Below, in pieces: positions 1-6,659 of a DNA stretch of 64,000 nt. The notes beneath the pieces are model-generated. The model worked only from the letters and a program-made list of their open reading frames with translations, was not told where the DNA came from and did no database searches. This stretch comes from Microbispora amethystogenes (lineage in GTDB: Bacteria; Actinomycetota; Actinomycetes; Streptosporangiales; Streptosporangiaceae). Each line of letters begins with the position of its first letter. Within the stretch, counting starts at the first letter, position 1. The translations under genes were made by a program, and so were the position numbers. The DNA is taken from the NCBI RefSeq assembly GCF_016863015.1, contig NZ_BOOB01000024.1, positions 112,260 through 176,259 on the forward strand, given 5' to 3'.

Positions 1-408
1 CGCGAGCAGGAAGCGGCGCAGGTCCGCGTTCTGGCCGAACTTGGCGACGCTGCCGCGGACCACGATGTCGAACCGCCGTGCGTTCCAGACCTGCTCGTCG
101 AAGTCGCGTACGGCCCGGCCGAGGGTCTTGGCCTCGTTCGGGTGACCGGCGGCGAGGACCTTCGCCGCGGTCTGGTCGTCGCCGAACAGCCAGGCCTTGT
201 GCGCCATCATGTAGTGCTCGGCGGAGGCGAAGGTGTGGCCGTCCTCGGTGAAGGCGACCGGCCACCACTGGGACAGGCAGCCGGGGCCGACGCCGCCGTC
301 GCGCGGCGGCCGGTGACCCCAGAAGTACAGGTAGCGGAGGGCGTGGCCCGCCCGCTCCGCGGCGACCGCCTCGTCCACGCTGCGCGGCAGCACGATCTGC
401 TCAGACAC
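1..408 (-). CDS. NADAR-family protein (YbiA-like), 3' end beyond the window
   Basis: The reading frame opens at a GTG at 408 and runs off the left edge, giving 136 residues of a family usually near 180. The translation has the NADAR hallmarks: YLYFWGH (about 27-32), LSQWWPVAF (45-53), the HTFASAEHYMMAHKA helix (58-72), then KTLGRAVRDFD and WNARRFDIV. NADAR proteins cleave N-glycosidic bonds, shown for YbiA/RibX on reactive riboflavin-pathway intermediates and for others on ADP-ribosylated nucleic acid; the substrate cannot be told from sequence. An in-frame ATG at 426 is an alternative start, but GTG puts the conserved region at the usual distance. It reads in the same direction as the HNH gene but is separated from it by a strong hairpin, so it is probably transcribed on its own. 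Confidence 0.85.
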   Translation of the reverse strand, partial: MSEQIVLPRSVDEAVAAERAGHALRYLYFWGHRPPRDGGVGPGCLSQWWPVAFTEDGHTFASAEHYMMAHKAWLFGDDQTAAKVLAAGHPNEAKTLGRAVRDFDEQVWNARRFDIVVRGSVAKFGQNADLRRFLLA

Positions 409-454
409 GCCCACACCGTGCCACATCCGATCTCGTCCCCGCCATCGACTTATG

Positions 455-496
455 CCCCCCGCTGCTGCGGCGGCGCGCCGCCGCCGCAGCGGGGGA
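455..496 (-). terminator. GC-rich hairpin downstream of the HNH nuclease gene
   Basis: A nearly perfect inverted repeat of about 19 bp per arm (CCCCGCTGCTGCGGCGG against its complement, one mismatch) lies between the stop of the HNH gene at 502 and the start of the NADAR gene. There is no U-tract, which is common for actinobacterial terminators. Confidence 0.7.
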
Positions 497-501
497 GGGG
501 A

Positions 502-1134
502 TCAGCAGTAGCCGAGCATGGTGGTCAGGGCAGACTTCTCGGCGCTCTGCAGGGTGAGGCCGTAGTACCACTTCACCTGGATCCACGCGCGGGCGTAGGT
601 GCACCAGAAGGAGGTCAGGGACGGCTTCCAGGTGGTGGGGTCCTGGTCGCCCTTGGCCTGGTTGACGTTGTCGGTGACGGCCCACAGCTCGGGGCCGCCG
701 AGGTCGTTGGCGTACGCCTGGCGCTGGGCGGTGGTCCAGGCCCAGGCGCCGGACCGCCAGGCCTCGGCGAGGGGGACCATGTGGTCGATGTCGACGTCGG
801 AGGCCGCGTGCCAGGTCGCTCCGTCGTACGGGCTGTACCAGCTGCCGGAGACGGAGGCGCAGCTCGAGTCGGTCACGACGCCGCTGCCGTCCCGCTTGAG
901 CACCTGCTCGCGGGTGTTGCAGGTGCCCGAGATGGTGATCCAGTGCGGGAAGAGGTCGCGGTTGTAGGTCGACTGGTGCGACTCGGCGGCCACGGTGAGC
1001 GAGGCCAGCCGGGAGGCGGCGGTGCTCGCCGACGGGATGTTCGGCGGCGTGGCGAGGGAGGGGCCGGTGGTCAGGGTGAGGAGGAGGGACAGGGCGCCGA
1101 GTGCGGTGGCGAGGGCGGCGAAGGCTCGTTTCAC
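502..1134 (-). CDS. Secreted HNH-family endonuclease
   Basis: A 210-residue protein with a signal peptide (MKRAFAALATALGALSLLLTL..., cleavage probably after about residue 29). The HNH core sits mid-protein: D-I-D-H-M-V-P-L-A-E-A-W-R-S-G-A (about 115-130), followed by the N-x-x-K-G-D-Q-D-P motif and W-x-P. This is the GmrSD C-terminal/DUF1524-like type common as an extracellular nuclease in actinomycetes, where it would degrade DNA outside the cell. The cysteines (C-N-T, S-S-C-A, F-W-C-T, G-Y-C at the end) suggest disulfides, consistent with export. The GTG start at 1134 is preceded by AAGGGGAC. The gene appears monocistronic with a terminator hairpin just downstream. Confidence 0.85.
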   Translation of the reverse strand: MKRAFAALATALGALSLLLTLTTGPSLATPPNIPSASTAASRLASLTVAAESHQSTYNRDLFPHWITISGTCNTREQVLKRDGSGVVTDSSCASVSGSWYSPYDGATWHAASDVDIDHMVPLAEAWRSGAWAWTTAQRQAYANDLGGPELWAVTDNVNQAKGDQDPTTWKPSLTSFWCTYARAWIQVKWYYGLTLQSAEKSALTTMLGYC

Positions 1135-1574
1135 GAGCGTCCCCTTCTGCCTGCTGCTCCGGCCAGGAGAGGGGGCTGGACACGAACGGAGCAGTCAGAC
1201 AGCTCGGAGATTCGCTAATGGCGATAAATCCGGAAATAGCAGGTCGTAGTTAGGCAAATTGACCTTTTTTGTCGGGCTTCGCCGACGACTTCCGCGACGT
1301 ACGGTCGTACCTGCTCAAAAGGCCTTTCAGCGCCGCAGGAGGCGAGGTACGCCCCGTCATCGAGCAAATGAAGATTGTGTAAACGGCGGTGGATCAGCCC
1401 TCCCGGTGACCCCGGCCGCATCTGTTGGGAGGTTCGTCCCGCGACGGTTCGCCCGCCGCGCCAGGCGAGCGATCAATATCGTGTGTGCCGAGACAATGGA
1501 GGAGAACAGGCGCGACACCCCGGCCAGGCTCTGGAAGAGCGACCGGGCGCGGGCGCCGCCCGGTTCGTCGTGGA
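1135..1574. other. Intergenic region with a possible gene remnant
   Basis: No intact gene is supported here. Around 1264-1383 the + strand has a short open stretch with coding-like third-position bias (reading ...FADDFRDVRSYLLKRPF... to a TAA near 1381) but no credible start or length; it may be the 3' end of a lost gene. Divergent promoters for the HNH gene (leftward) and the hydrolase at 1627 (rightward) must lie here. Confidence 0.3.
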
Positions 1575-1599
1575 GCATCGAGGCGGCGTGCCTCGATGC
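1575..1599 (+). promoter_or_regulatory. 10-bp perfect stem-loop in the hydrolase leader
   Basis: GCATCGAGGC and GCCTCGATGC form a perfect inverted repeat with a 5-nt loop, ending about 10 nt before the GAGAGGAGGAG ribosome binding site of the hydrolase at 1627. It could be an operator or an mRNA structure. Confidence 0.4.
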
Positions 1600-1626
1600 C
1601 GCGGTTCGAGAGAGGAGGAGAAACGC

Positions 1627-2337
1627 ATGGCGACGTTCGTCCTCGTGCCCGGCGGTTGGCACGGCTCCTGGTCGTTCGAGGCGGTGGTTCCGCTGCTGGA
1701 ACGGGCCGGTCATGCCGTACACGCCCTGACCCTGACCGGTCTGCGGCCGGACGACGACGCCGCGACGGTCGCGACCGCCAACCTCGACACGCACGCCGGC
1801 GACGTGCTGCGCCTCCTCGATCGCGCGCACGTCACGGGCGCGACGCTGGTCGGCCACAGCTACGGCGGGATGGTGATCGCCGCCGCCGCCGATCGCGCCG
1901 ACGGCCGCGTCTCACGACTGGTGCATCTCGACGCCTACGTGCCACGCGACGGGGAGTCGTGCTGGTCGTCGACGACCGAGCGCTACCGGGAGGCGTTCGC
2001 GTCGGGCGCCGCGACCACCGGCTACGCCGTCCGGCCGCCGGTCGGCGTGGATCCTCGTTGCCGTCCCCATCCCCTCGCCTCGTTCCTGCAGACGATCCGG
2101 CTCACAGGCGCGCTCGCCCGGGTGCCCCGCCGGGAGTTCGTCTACTGCTCGGGATGGGAGGACCGGACGCCGTTCACCGCGCTCCGCAACCGGCTCCACG
2201 CCGATCCCGAGTGGCAGGTCCACGACCTCCCGACCGGCCACGACGCGATGCGCGAGGCCCCGGAGGCGGTCGCCGCCCTACTGCTCGGCGAACGAATCAC
2301 GCACGCGTCGCCGCCGAGACGGCACGCTTGCCATTGA
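1627..2337 (+). CDS. Alpha/beta hydrolase
   Basis: A 236-residue alpha/beta hydrolase. The N-terminus has the oxyanion segment VPGGWHGSWSF (about 7-17), the nucleophile elbow is G-H-S-Y-G-G (Ser about 80), and a late H in PTGHDAMREAP is the likely catalytic His. This is the esterase-like subfamily (MhpC/PIR7-like, with H-G-S/A-W) that acts on small esters. The start is fixed by the AGGAGGAG run 7 nt upstream. An upstream 10-bp hairpin may regulate it. It is directly followed by the remnant of a LuxR/AAA regulator, an arrangement resembling the hydrolase-plus-LuxR groups at 4.8-12.4 kb. Confidence 0.85.
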   Translation: MATFVLVPGGWHGSWSFEAVVPLLERAGHAVHALTLTGLRPDDDAATVATANLDTHAGDVLRLLDRAHVTGATLVGHSYGGMVIAAAADRADGRVSRLVHLDAYVPRDGESCWSSTTERYREAFASGAATTGYAVRPPVGVDPRCRPHPLASFLQTIRLTGALARVPRREFVYCSGWEDRTPFTALRNRLHADPEWQVHDLPTGHDAMREAPEAVAALLLGERITHASPPRRHACH

Positions 2338-3086
2338 GGGCCGCACAGGCCCCACCGGTGCACCTGCCGCGATCTACGCCGGCCGGCTCGGCGCCCCGGG
2401 GGAGGAGGTCGCCGCCGACCTGGAGCGGTCGGCGGAGCGTGCGCGGACGCGCGGTGGCGCGGCCGCCGCAGGCGCGTTCCTGAAGCGTGCGGCGGAGCTG
2501 ACGCCGGCGCCGTTCCGCCGCGCGCAGCGGCTGATCGCCGCGGCGGAGGCCAAGCAAGATCTCGACGCGGCCGAGGCCTCCTGCGACGAGATCGACGCCG
2601 TCAAGGACGTCACCGGCAACCCGCTGCCGGAGTACGGGCGGCTCTTCCTCGCGGCGTACCGCGGTCAGGCCCGCGAGGCGGAGCCCTGACAGAACGGATC
2701 CGCGCCGACGCGTACGCCCGCGAACTCGCCGGGCAGGCGTTCGAGCGGCTGGCGGGTGTCACTCGTCCGGTGGGGACCGGCTACGCGTGCGGCGTGCCGG
2801 CGACGGCGGAGGCGCAGCTGCGCGCGAGTGGCGAGGCCCCGCGCGTACGCGCGCAGGGGCCGGCGGTGCGGTTCACCGAACAGGAGCTCAACGTGGCGCG
2901 CCTCGCCCGCGAGAGCCTGACGAACCGGACATCGGCGCGCGGCTGTTCATCAGCGCGCGGACCGCCGAACACCACCTGCGCAAGGTCTTCACGAAGCTCG
3001 GCATCAGGGGACGCGCCGAGCTGAAGACCGCGCTCGCCGAGCTCGACCAGGCGGAGCCGCCCGCGGGCTCGAAATCGACGCCTTGA
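2338..3086 (+). pseudogene. Decayed LuxR-family AAA/TPR regulator
   Basis: Fragments match the intact paralogs at 6660-9545 and 9644-12421. Positions 2395-2686 read EVAADLERSAERARTRGG...KRAAELTP, equivalent to the start of their helical repeat region. From 2690 the sequence reads AFERLAGVTRPVGT and then the LuxR helix-turn-helix (FTEQELNVARLARESLTN / DIGARLFISARTAEHHLRK). The frame moves twice by a single missing base, at about 2686 (loss of a C turns P-L-T-E-R into P-stop) and about 2932 (loss of a C between LTN and DIGA). The AAA ATPase N-terminus and several hundred central residues are missing. It is therefore a real remnant and not only a sequencing artefact. Confidence 0.8.
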
Positions 3087-3166
3087 CGGCGTCCCTGAGC
3101 CCGGACGGGTGCCGCCCTCGCCATGGTCTGCGAGTGCTCGCGTACGAGTGTCCGGGAGCGGGACGC

Positions 3167-4231
3167 TCACGAGCGTGACTCCGGTGGCACCCACTCGAAG
3201 GTGGGGCCCGCCATGGCGCCGTCCGCGTCCGGCAGCAGCAGCAGGGCGTCGGCCTGGGCCCGGAGCGCGTACATGGTGCCGACGGCGGCCCCGAGCAGGC
3301 TCGGCTCGCCGTCGAACGCCTGCTCCAGCTGGTTCAGCAGGGTGCAGTAGGCGCGGTTGAACTCCTCCTGCGCGGTCCGGATGACGCTGCCCGGGGCGTG
3401 GTCGGACAGCCGCGGATCGGGCCGCATCGGCCGTACGGCGGCCGGGTCCACCGAGACCGGCTCACCGGTCGGCCCGGACCGCGGGGTGTCGCCCCGCCGG
3501 TAGCGCCGGCCGAGTTTGAGCTCCTGGAAGCGGTAGTAGTGCCCGACCTCGTCCCGATCGGGGTGGAACACGTCCTGGTCCCCGTCCCAGACCTCGCCCC
3601 GGGCGGTGCCCTCGCCCTCTTCGACGATCTCCTTCAGCGCCCCCAGCGCCGACTCCAGATCCTCCACCCCGAACAACGAGCCGGTGGTGTGCCGGAAACG
3701 GCCGCCGGTCACCTGGCGGGCGGGGTCGCCGCAGAAGACCTCCCGCTCGCCGAGCCGCTCGCACAGGTGGCGCAGCCCTTGTTCGATCGCGTCGTAGAAC
3801 TGCCCGATCGTCTCGTAGCCGTCGCCCTGTGCCGGGGCGCCGGGCGGCGCGGGCCGTTCCAGGCGCAGGAACATCTCCAGCGCCTCCGGGCCGAACGGGA
3901 GCAGCGACAGTTCCAGGTCGCTATGGGGCAGCCGCCGGGGGTACGGCGGCAGCATCCCGGGCATGTCGAGACGCGGCCGACCGCCGACGGCGTTGAGCAG
4001 GTTCGCCGCCAGCGCCAGGTGCAGCATCTCCTCGGCGAAGACGCTGCCCACCACCTCCACGGCCTCCGGATTGTCCTCCGGCCGCAGTGAGTACAGCGCG
4101 CACAGGTACGACGGCAGCGTCGCGTGTTCCAGCTCGACCGCCCACTGCAGGTGCTCACGCAGACTGTCGAGCGTGTCGATCCCCGCTCGGCCGGGAGCGG
4201 CAGTGGTCCCCCTCGGTTCCGGATGCGTCAT
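3167..4231 (-). CDS. Ferritin-like (VioB/iminophenylpyruvate-type) domain protein
   Basis: A 354-residue protein. After residue 15 it shows the ferritin-like core found in RebD/VioB-associated proteins: LREHLQWAVELEHATLPSYLCALYS, then FAEEMLHLALAANLLNAVGG with the E-x-x-H di-metal ligands, P-x-Y-P-R, and a C-terminal EEFNRAYCTLLNQLEQAF helix. Standalone members are usually annotated 'ferritin-like' with unknown substrate; some work in bisindole pigment pathways, but no violacein-like genes are nearby. The ATG at 4231 has GGAGGT 10 nt upstream. It lies 7 nt after the STAS gene and is probably cotranscribed with it. Metal-dependent oxidation chemistry is inferred from the family. Confidence 0.8.
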   Translation of the reverse strand: MTHPEPRGTTAAPGRAGIDTLDSLREHLQWAVELEHATLPSYLCALYSLRPEDNPEAVEVVGSVFAEEMLHLALAANLLNAVGGRPRLDMPGMLPPYPRRLPHSDLELSLLPFGPEALEMFLRLERPAPPGAPAQGDGYETIGQFYDAIEQGLRHLCERLGEREVFCGDPARQVTGGRFRHTTGSLFGVEDLESALGALKEIVEEGEGTARGEVWDGDQDVFHPDRDEVGHYYRFQELKLGRRYRRGDTPRSGPTGEPVSVDPAAVRPMRPDPRLSDHAPGSVIRTAQEEFNRAYCTLLNQLEQAFDGEPSLLGAAVGTMYALRAQADALLLLPDADGAMAGPTFEWVPPESRS

Positions 4232-4238
4232 CAGAGCT

Positions 4239-4748
4239 CTACCTCCATTGTCGATCGTGGTGCGCGTGACCGGTCGTCCATAAGGACCGGACGGCCGCCG
4301 CGCCTGTGACAGCCCCGGGACTCTCTCCGCGATCTCCGGTCCCCGCCGCCGCGTCCTCGCAGGCGGCGGCGAGGGCCTGCTCGACCGTGCCGTACACCGG
4401 AAGGAGCGGGTCGAGCCGGACGATCCGGAGCAGACGTGCGGGGGCGCCGCGGACCCCGGCCAGGCGCACGCCCGCAGCGTCGTCGGCGGCATGGCGGGCG
4501 GCCGAGATCAGCACCCGCAAGCCCGAGCAGTCCATGAAGGAAACCCCGGTCAGGTCGAAGACCACGGTGTCGCCCGGCCGGCGGACACGGCCGACGTAGC
4601 GGGCCAGCAGGTCGCTGCTGGCGAGGTCGATCTCACCGCCGACCGTGATCAGGCTCGTGCCGGGAAGGTGCCGATGCCGCAGCGTCAGCGACGTGGCGGA
4701 GGTCTTCGCGGGGGCGGCCGTGAGCTCGAGTTGGAGGGAGGCGACCAT
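4239..4748 (-). CDS. STAS-domain anti-sigma factor antagonist
   Basis: A 169-residue STAS domain: L-I-T-V-G-G-E-I-D-L-A-S (about 33-45), then V-V-F-D-L-T-G-V-S-F-M-D-C-S-G-L-R-V-L (about 62-80), in which the Ser of D-C-S-G-L is the expected phosphorylation site. Such proteins are controlled by HATPase anti-sigma kinases and release alternative sigma factors; no cognate kinase is in this window. The last 40 residues after the domain are a low-complexity tail rich in Ala/Gly and His. It is first in a two-gene unit with the ferritin-like gene, whose ribosome binding site overlaps its 3' end. Confidence 0.85.
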   Translation of the reverse strand: MVASLQLELTAAPAKTSATSLTLRHRHLPGTSLITVGGEIDLASSDLLARYVGRVRRPGDTVVFDLTGVSFMDCSGLRVLISAARHAADDAAGVRLAGVRGAPARLLRIVRLDPLLPVYGTVEQALAAACEDAAAGTGDRGESPGAVTGAAAVRSLWTTGHAHHDRQWR

Positions 4749-4783
4749 GCGCGCACCTGGACCTTTCGTGTCGGCGTCTGTCG

Positions 4784-4812
4784 CCCGGTCTCCGCGGTGA
4801 GCGGAGACCGGG
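4784..4812 (-). terminator. Perfect 12-bp hairpin
   Basis: CCCGGTCTCCGC and GCGGAGACCGGG pair perfectly around a 5-nt loop between the hydrolase stop (4839) and the STAS start (4748), both leftward. It is placed to end the two-hydrolase operon. Confidence 0.65.
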
Positions 4813-4838
4813 GCCGGTTCAGGCGGTCCTGCGGAGTC

Positions 4839-5561
4839 TCACCGCCGCGCGTGGTCGGCGGCGTCGCGGATGACGACGGTCACGGCGTCGGGCTGTGACG
4901 CGGCGACCGCGTGTGACGCGCCCGCGATCTCCCGGGTCCGGCGGGCGCCGGCGCGCTCGGCCATGAAGCGCAGCGCCGCGGCCGGGATGTTGAGGTCGCG
5001 CTCGCCGTGGACGAACCAGGACGGGATGGTGCGCCAGGCGGGCTCGTCCGCCGTCAGCGCGCCGGTCAGGGCGCGTTCGGTCACCGGCCGCTGGGTCGCC
5101 GCCATCAGGGCGGCCTCGCCGGCGTCGAGGTCGGCGCAGAACTGGTGGTGGAACCTGTCCGCCGCGATGCGGAACTCGTTGCCGCCGGAGACGACCGGAT
5201 AGGCCTCCAGCGCCGCGCCCAGAGTGCTGCCCTCGAACTTGCCGGACAGCAGCAACGCGTTCTCGCCTGGCTCGGGGGCGAAGGCGGCGACGTAGACCAG
5301 GGCGCGCACGGCCGGGTGGCCGGCCGCGGCCTGGGTGACGACCATGCCGCCGTACGAGTGGCCGACGAGGACGACCGGGCGGCCGAGGCCGGCGATCACG
5401 TCGCGCACGTACGCGGCGTCGCCCTCGACGCTGCGCAGTGGGTTGGCCGCGGCGACGACGGACAGGCCGTGGGTGTGCAGGCGCTGGATGACGCGGTTCC
5501 AGGAGGCCGATTCGGCGAAGGCGCCGTGGACCAGGACGACGACGGGCTGCTGCTCGCTCAT
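4839..5561 (-). CDS. Alpha/beta hydrolase
   Basis: A 240-residue alpha/beta hydrolase: VVLVHGAFAESASW (7-20) contributes the oxyanion hole, G-H-S-Y-G-G-M (Ser about 91) is the nucleophile elbow, HGERDLNIP carries the Asp, and GASHAVAASQP the catalytic His. The HGAFA(D/E)xSxW signature matches the esterase/dienelactonase-like family often annotated 'alpha/beta fold hydrolase'. Its ATG overlaps the stop of the upstream hydrolase gene by 4 nt (5558-5561), so the two are translationally coupled. The substrate is unknown. Confidence 0.88.
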   Translation of the reverse strand: MSEQQPVVVLVHGAFAESASWNRVIQRLHTHGLSVVAAANPLRSVEGDAAYVRDVIAGLGRPVVLVGHSYGGMVVTQAAAGHPAVRALVYVAAFAPEPGENALLLSGKFEGSTLGAALEAYPVVSGGNEFRIAADRFHHQFCADLDAGEAALMAATQRPVTERALTGALTADEPAWRTIPSWFVHGERDLNIPAAALRFMAERAGARRTREIAGASHAVAASQPDAVTVVIRDAADHARR

Positions 5562-6520
5562 GCGGGTGCCTTTCCGGTGTTCAGGGCGGTCCTGAGGACG
5601 GCGACGGCCTGCGCGGTCGCGGCGCGCGCGGCGTGGGTGTCGCGGAGCGGGTTCAGCATCATGAAGTCGTGCAGAGTGCCGTTGTAGCGGACGCCGGTGG
5701 TGGGGACGCCCGCCTGGACGAGCTTGCGGGCGTAGGCCTCGCCCTCGTCACGCAGCACGTCGCACTCGTCGACGACGACGAAGGCGGGCGGCAGCCCGGC
5801 CAGGTCCTCCAGGGTGGCGCGCAGCGGGGAGGCGGTGATCTCGGCCCGCTGGGCGGGGTCGGTGGTGTAGGCGTTCCAGAACCAGGCCATCGCCTTGGCC
5901 GTCAGGTAAGGGCCGTCGGCGAACTCGCGGTAGCTGCCGGTGTCCTGGGCGGCGTCGGTGACCGGGTAGTACAGCGACTGGTGCACGAACCGCACGTCGC
6001 CGCGCCACTTGGCCAGGATGGTCAGCGCGGCCGTCATGTTCCCGCCGACCGAGTCGCCGGCCACCGCCAGCCGGGAGGCGTCCAGCCCCTCGTCCGCGCC
6101 GTGCCGCGTGATCCACTGGGCGGTCGCGTAGGCCTGTTCGATCGCCACCGGATAGCGCGCCTCGGGTGACCGGTCGTACTCCACGAACACGACCGCCGCC
6201 TCCGCGCCCACGGCCAGTTCCCGCACCAGCCGGTCATGGGTGCCGGCATCGCCCAGCACCCAGCCGCCGCCATGGACGTACAGCACGGCGGGCAGCGTCC
6301 CCGAGGCCCCCGCGGGCCTGACGACGCGCGCCCGCACCTCGCCGACCCCGGCCGACACCGTGATCCACTTCTCGTCGACCTCGGGCTTGGCGACCGGGGC
6401 GGCCTGGAGGTCGTCGAGCACCTTGCGGGCGCCGTCAGGGCCCAGCTCGTACAGGAACGGGGGCGTGGAGGTCGCCTCGGCGAACTCCTGAGCCGCCGGC
6501 TCCAAGACGTGGTCGTTCAT
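5558..6520 (-). CDS. HSL-family alpha/beta hydrolase (esterase/lipase)
   Basis: A 320-residue member of the hormone-sensitive-lipase branch. It has the H-G-G-G-W motif (about 86-90) for the oxyanion hole, G-D-S-V-G-G-N (Ser about 160; most relatives have G-D-S-A-G-G-N) and the C-terminal Asp/His segment (V-D-E-C-D-V-L-R-D-E-G-E, then LHDFMML). These enzymes hydrolyse short-chain carboxylic esters. It is first in a two-gene operon, overlapping the next hydrolase by 4 nt. The ribosome binding site AAAGGGAG lies just upstream of the ATG. The LuxR-type regulator gene immediately upstream suggests local control. Confidence 0.88.
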   Translation of the reverse strand: MNDHVLEPAAQEFAEATSTPPFLYELGPDGARKVLDDLQAAPVAKPEVDEKWITVSAGVGEVRARVVRPAGASGTLPAVLYVHGGGWVLGDAGTHDRLVRELAVGAEAAVVFVEYDRSPEARYPVAIEQAYATAQWITRHGADEGLDASRLAVAGDSVGGNMTAALTILAKWRGDVRFVHQSLYYPVTDAAQDTGSYREFADGPYLTAKAMAWFWNAYTTDPAQRAEITASPLRATLEDLAGLPPAFVVVDECDVLRDEGEAYARKLVQAGVPTTGVRYNGTLHDFMMLNPLRDTHAARAATAQAVAVLRTALNTGKAPA

Positions 6521-6659
6521 GGGGATTCTCCCTTTTCATCTGGTCTCTCCGGTGCCCACTCTCCTCGGCCGGGAGGCCGGTCGTACCCGGGTGACACACG
6601 GGGCGGATCCCTGGGGTGGCACCGGTTCCCCGGGGTGACCGGACCCCGGCCGGGCCTGG

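Noticed and set aside
1215..1421. 68-codon minus-strand frame upstream of the hydrolase
   Set aside because: No ribosome site or family; the opposite strand shows better codon bias in the same stretch.
3167..4748. Violacein- or rebeccamycin-like biosynthetic cluster suggested by the VioB/RebD-associated domain
   Set aside because: No tryptophan oxidase, chromopyrrolate synthase or tailoring genes occur nearby; the ferritin-like domain is widespread outside those pathways.
6590..6596. TGTCACC upstream of the HSL-type hydrolase as another ECF41-type promoter
   Set aside because: No GGTC/CGTC/TGTC box occurs at 16 or 17 nt spacing, so it was not counted with the four others.
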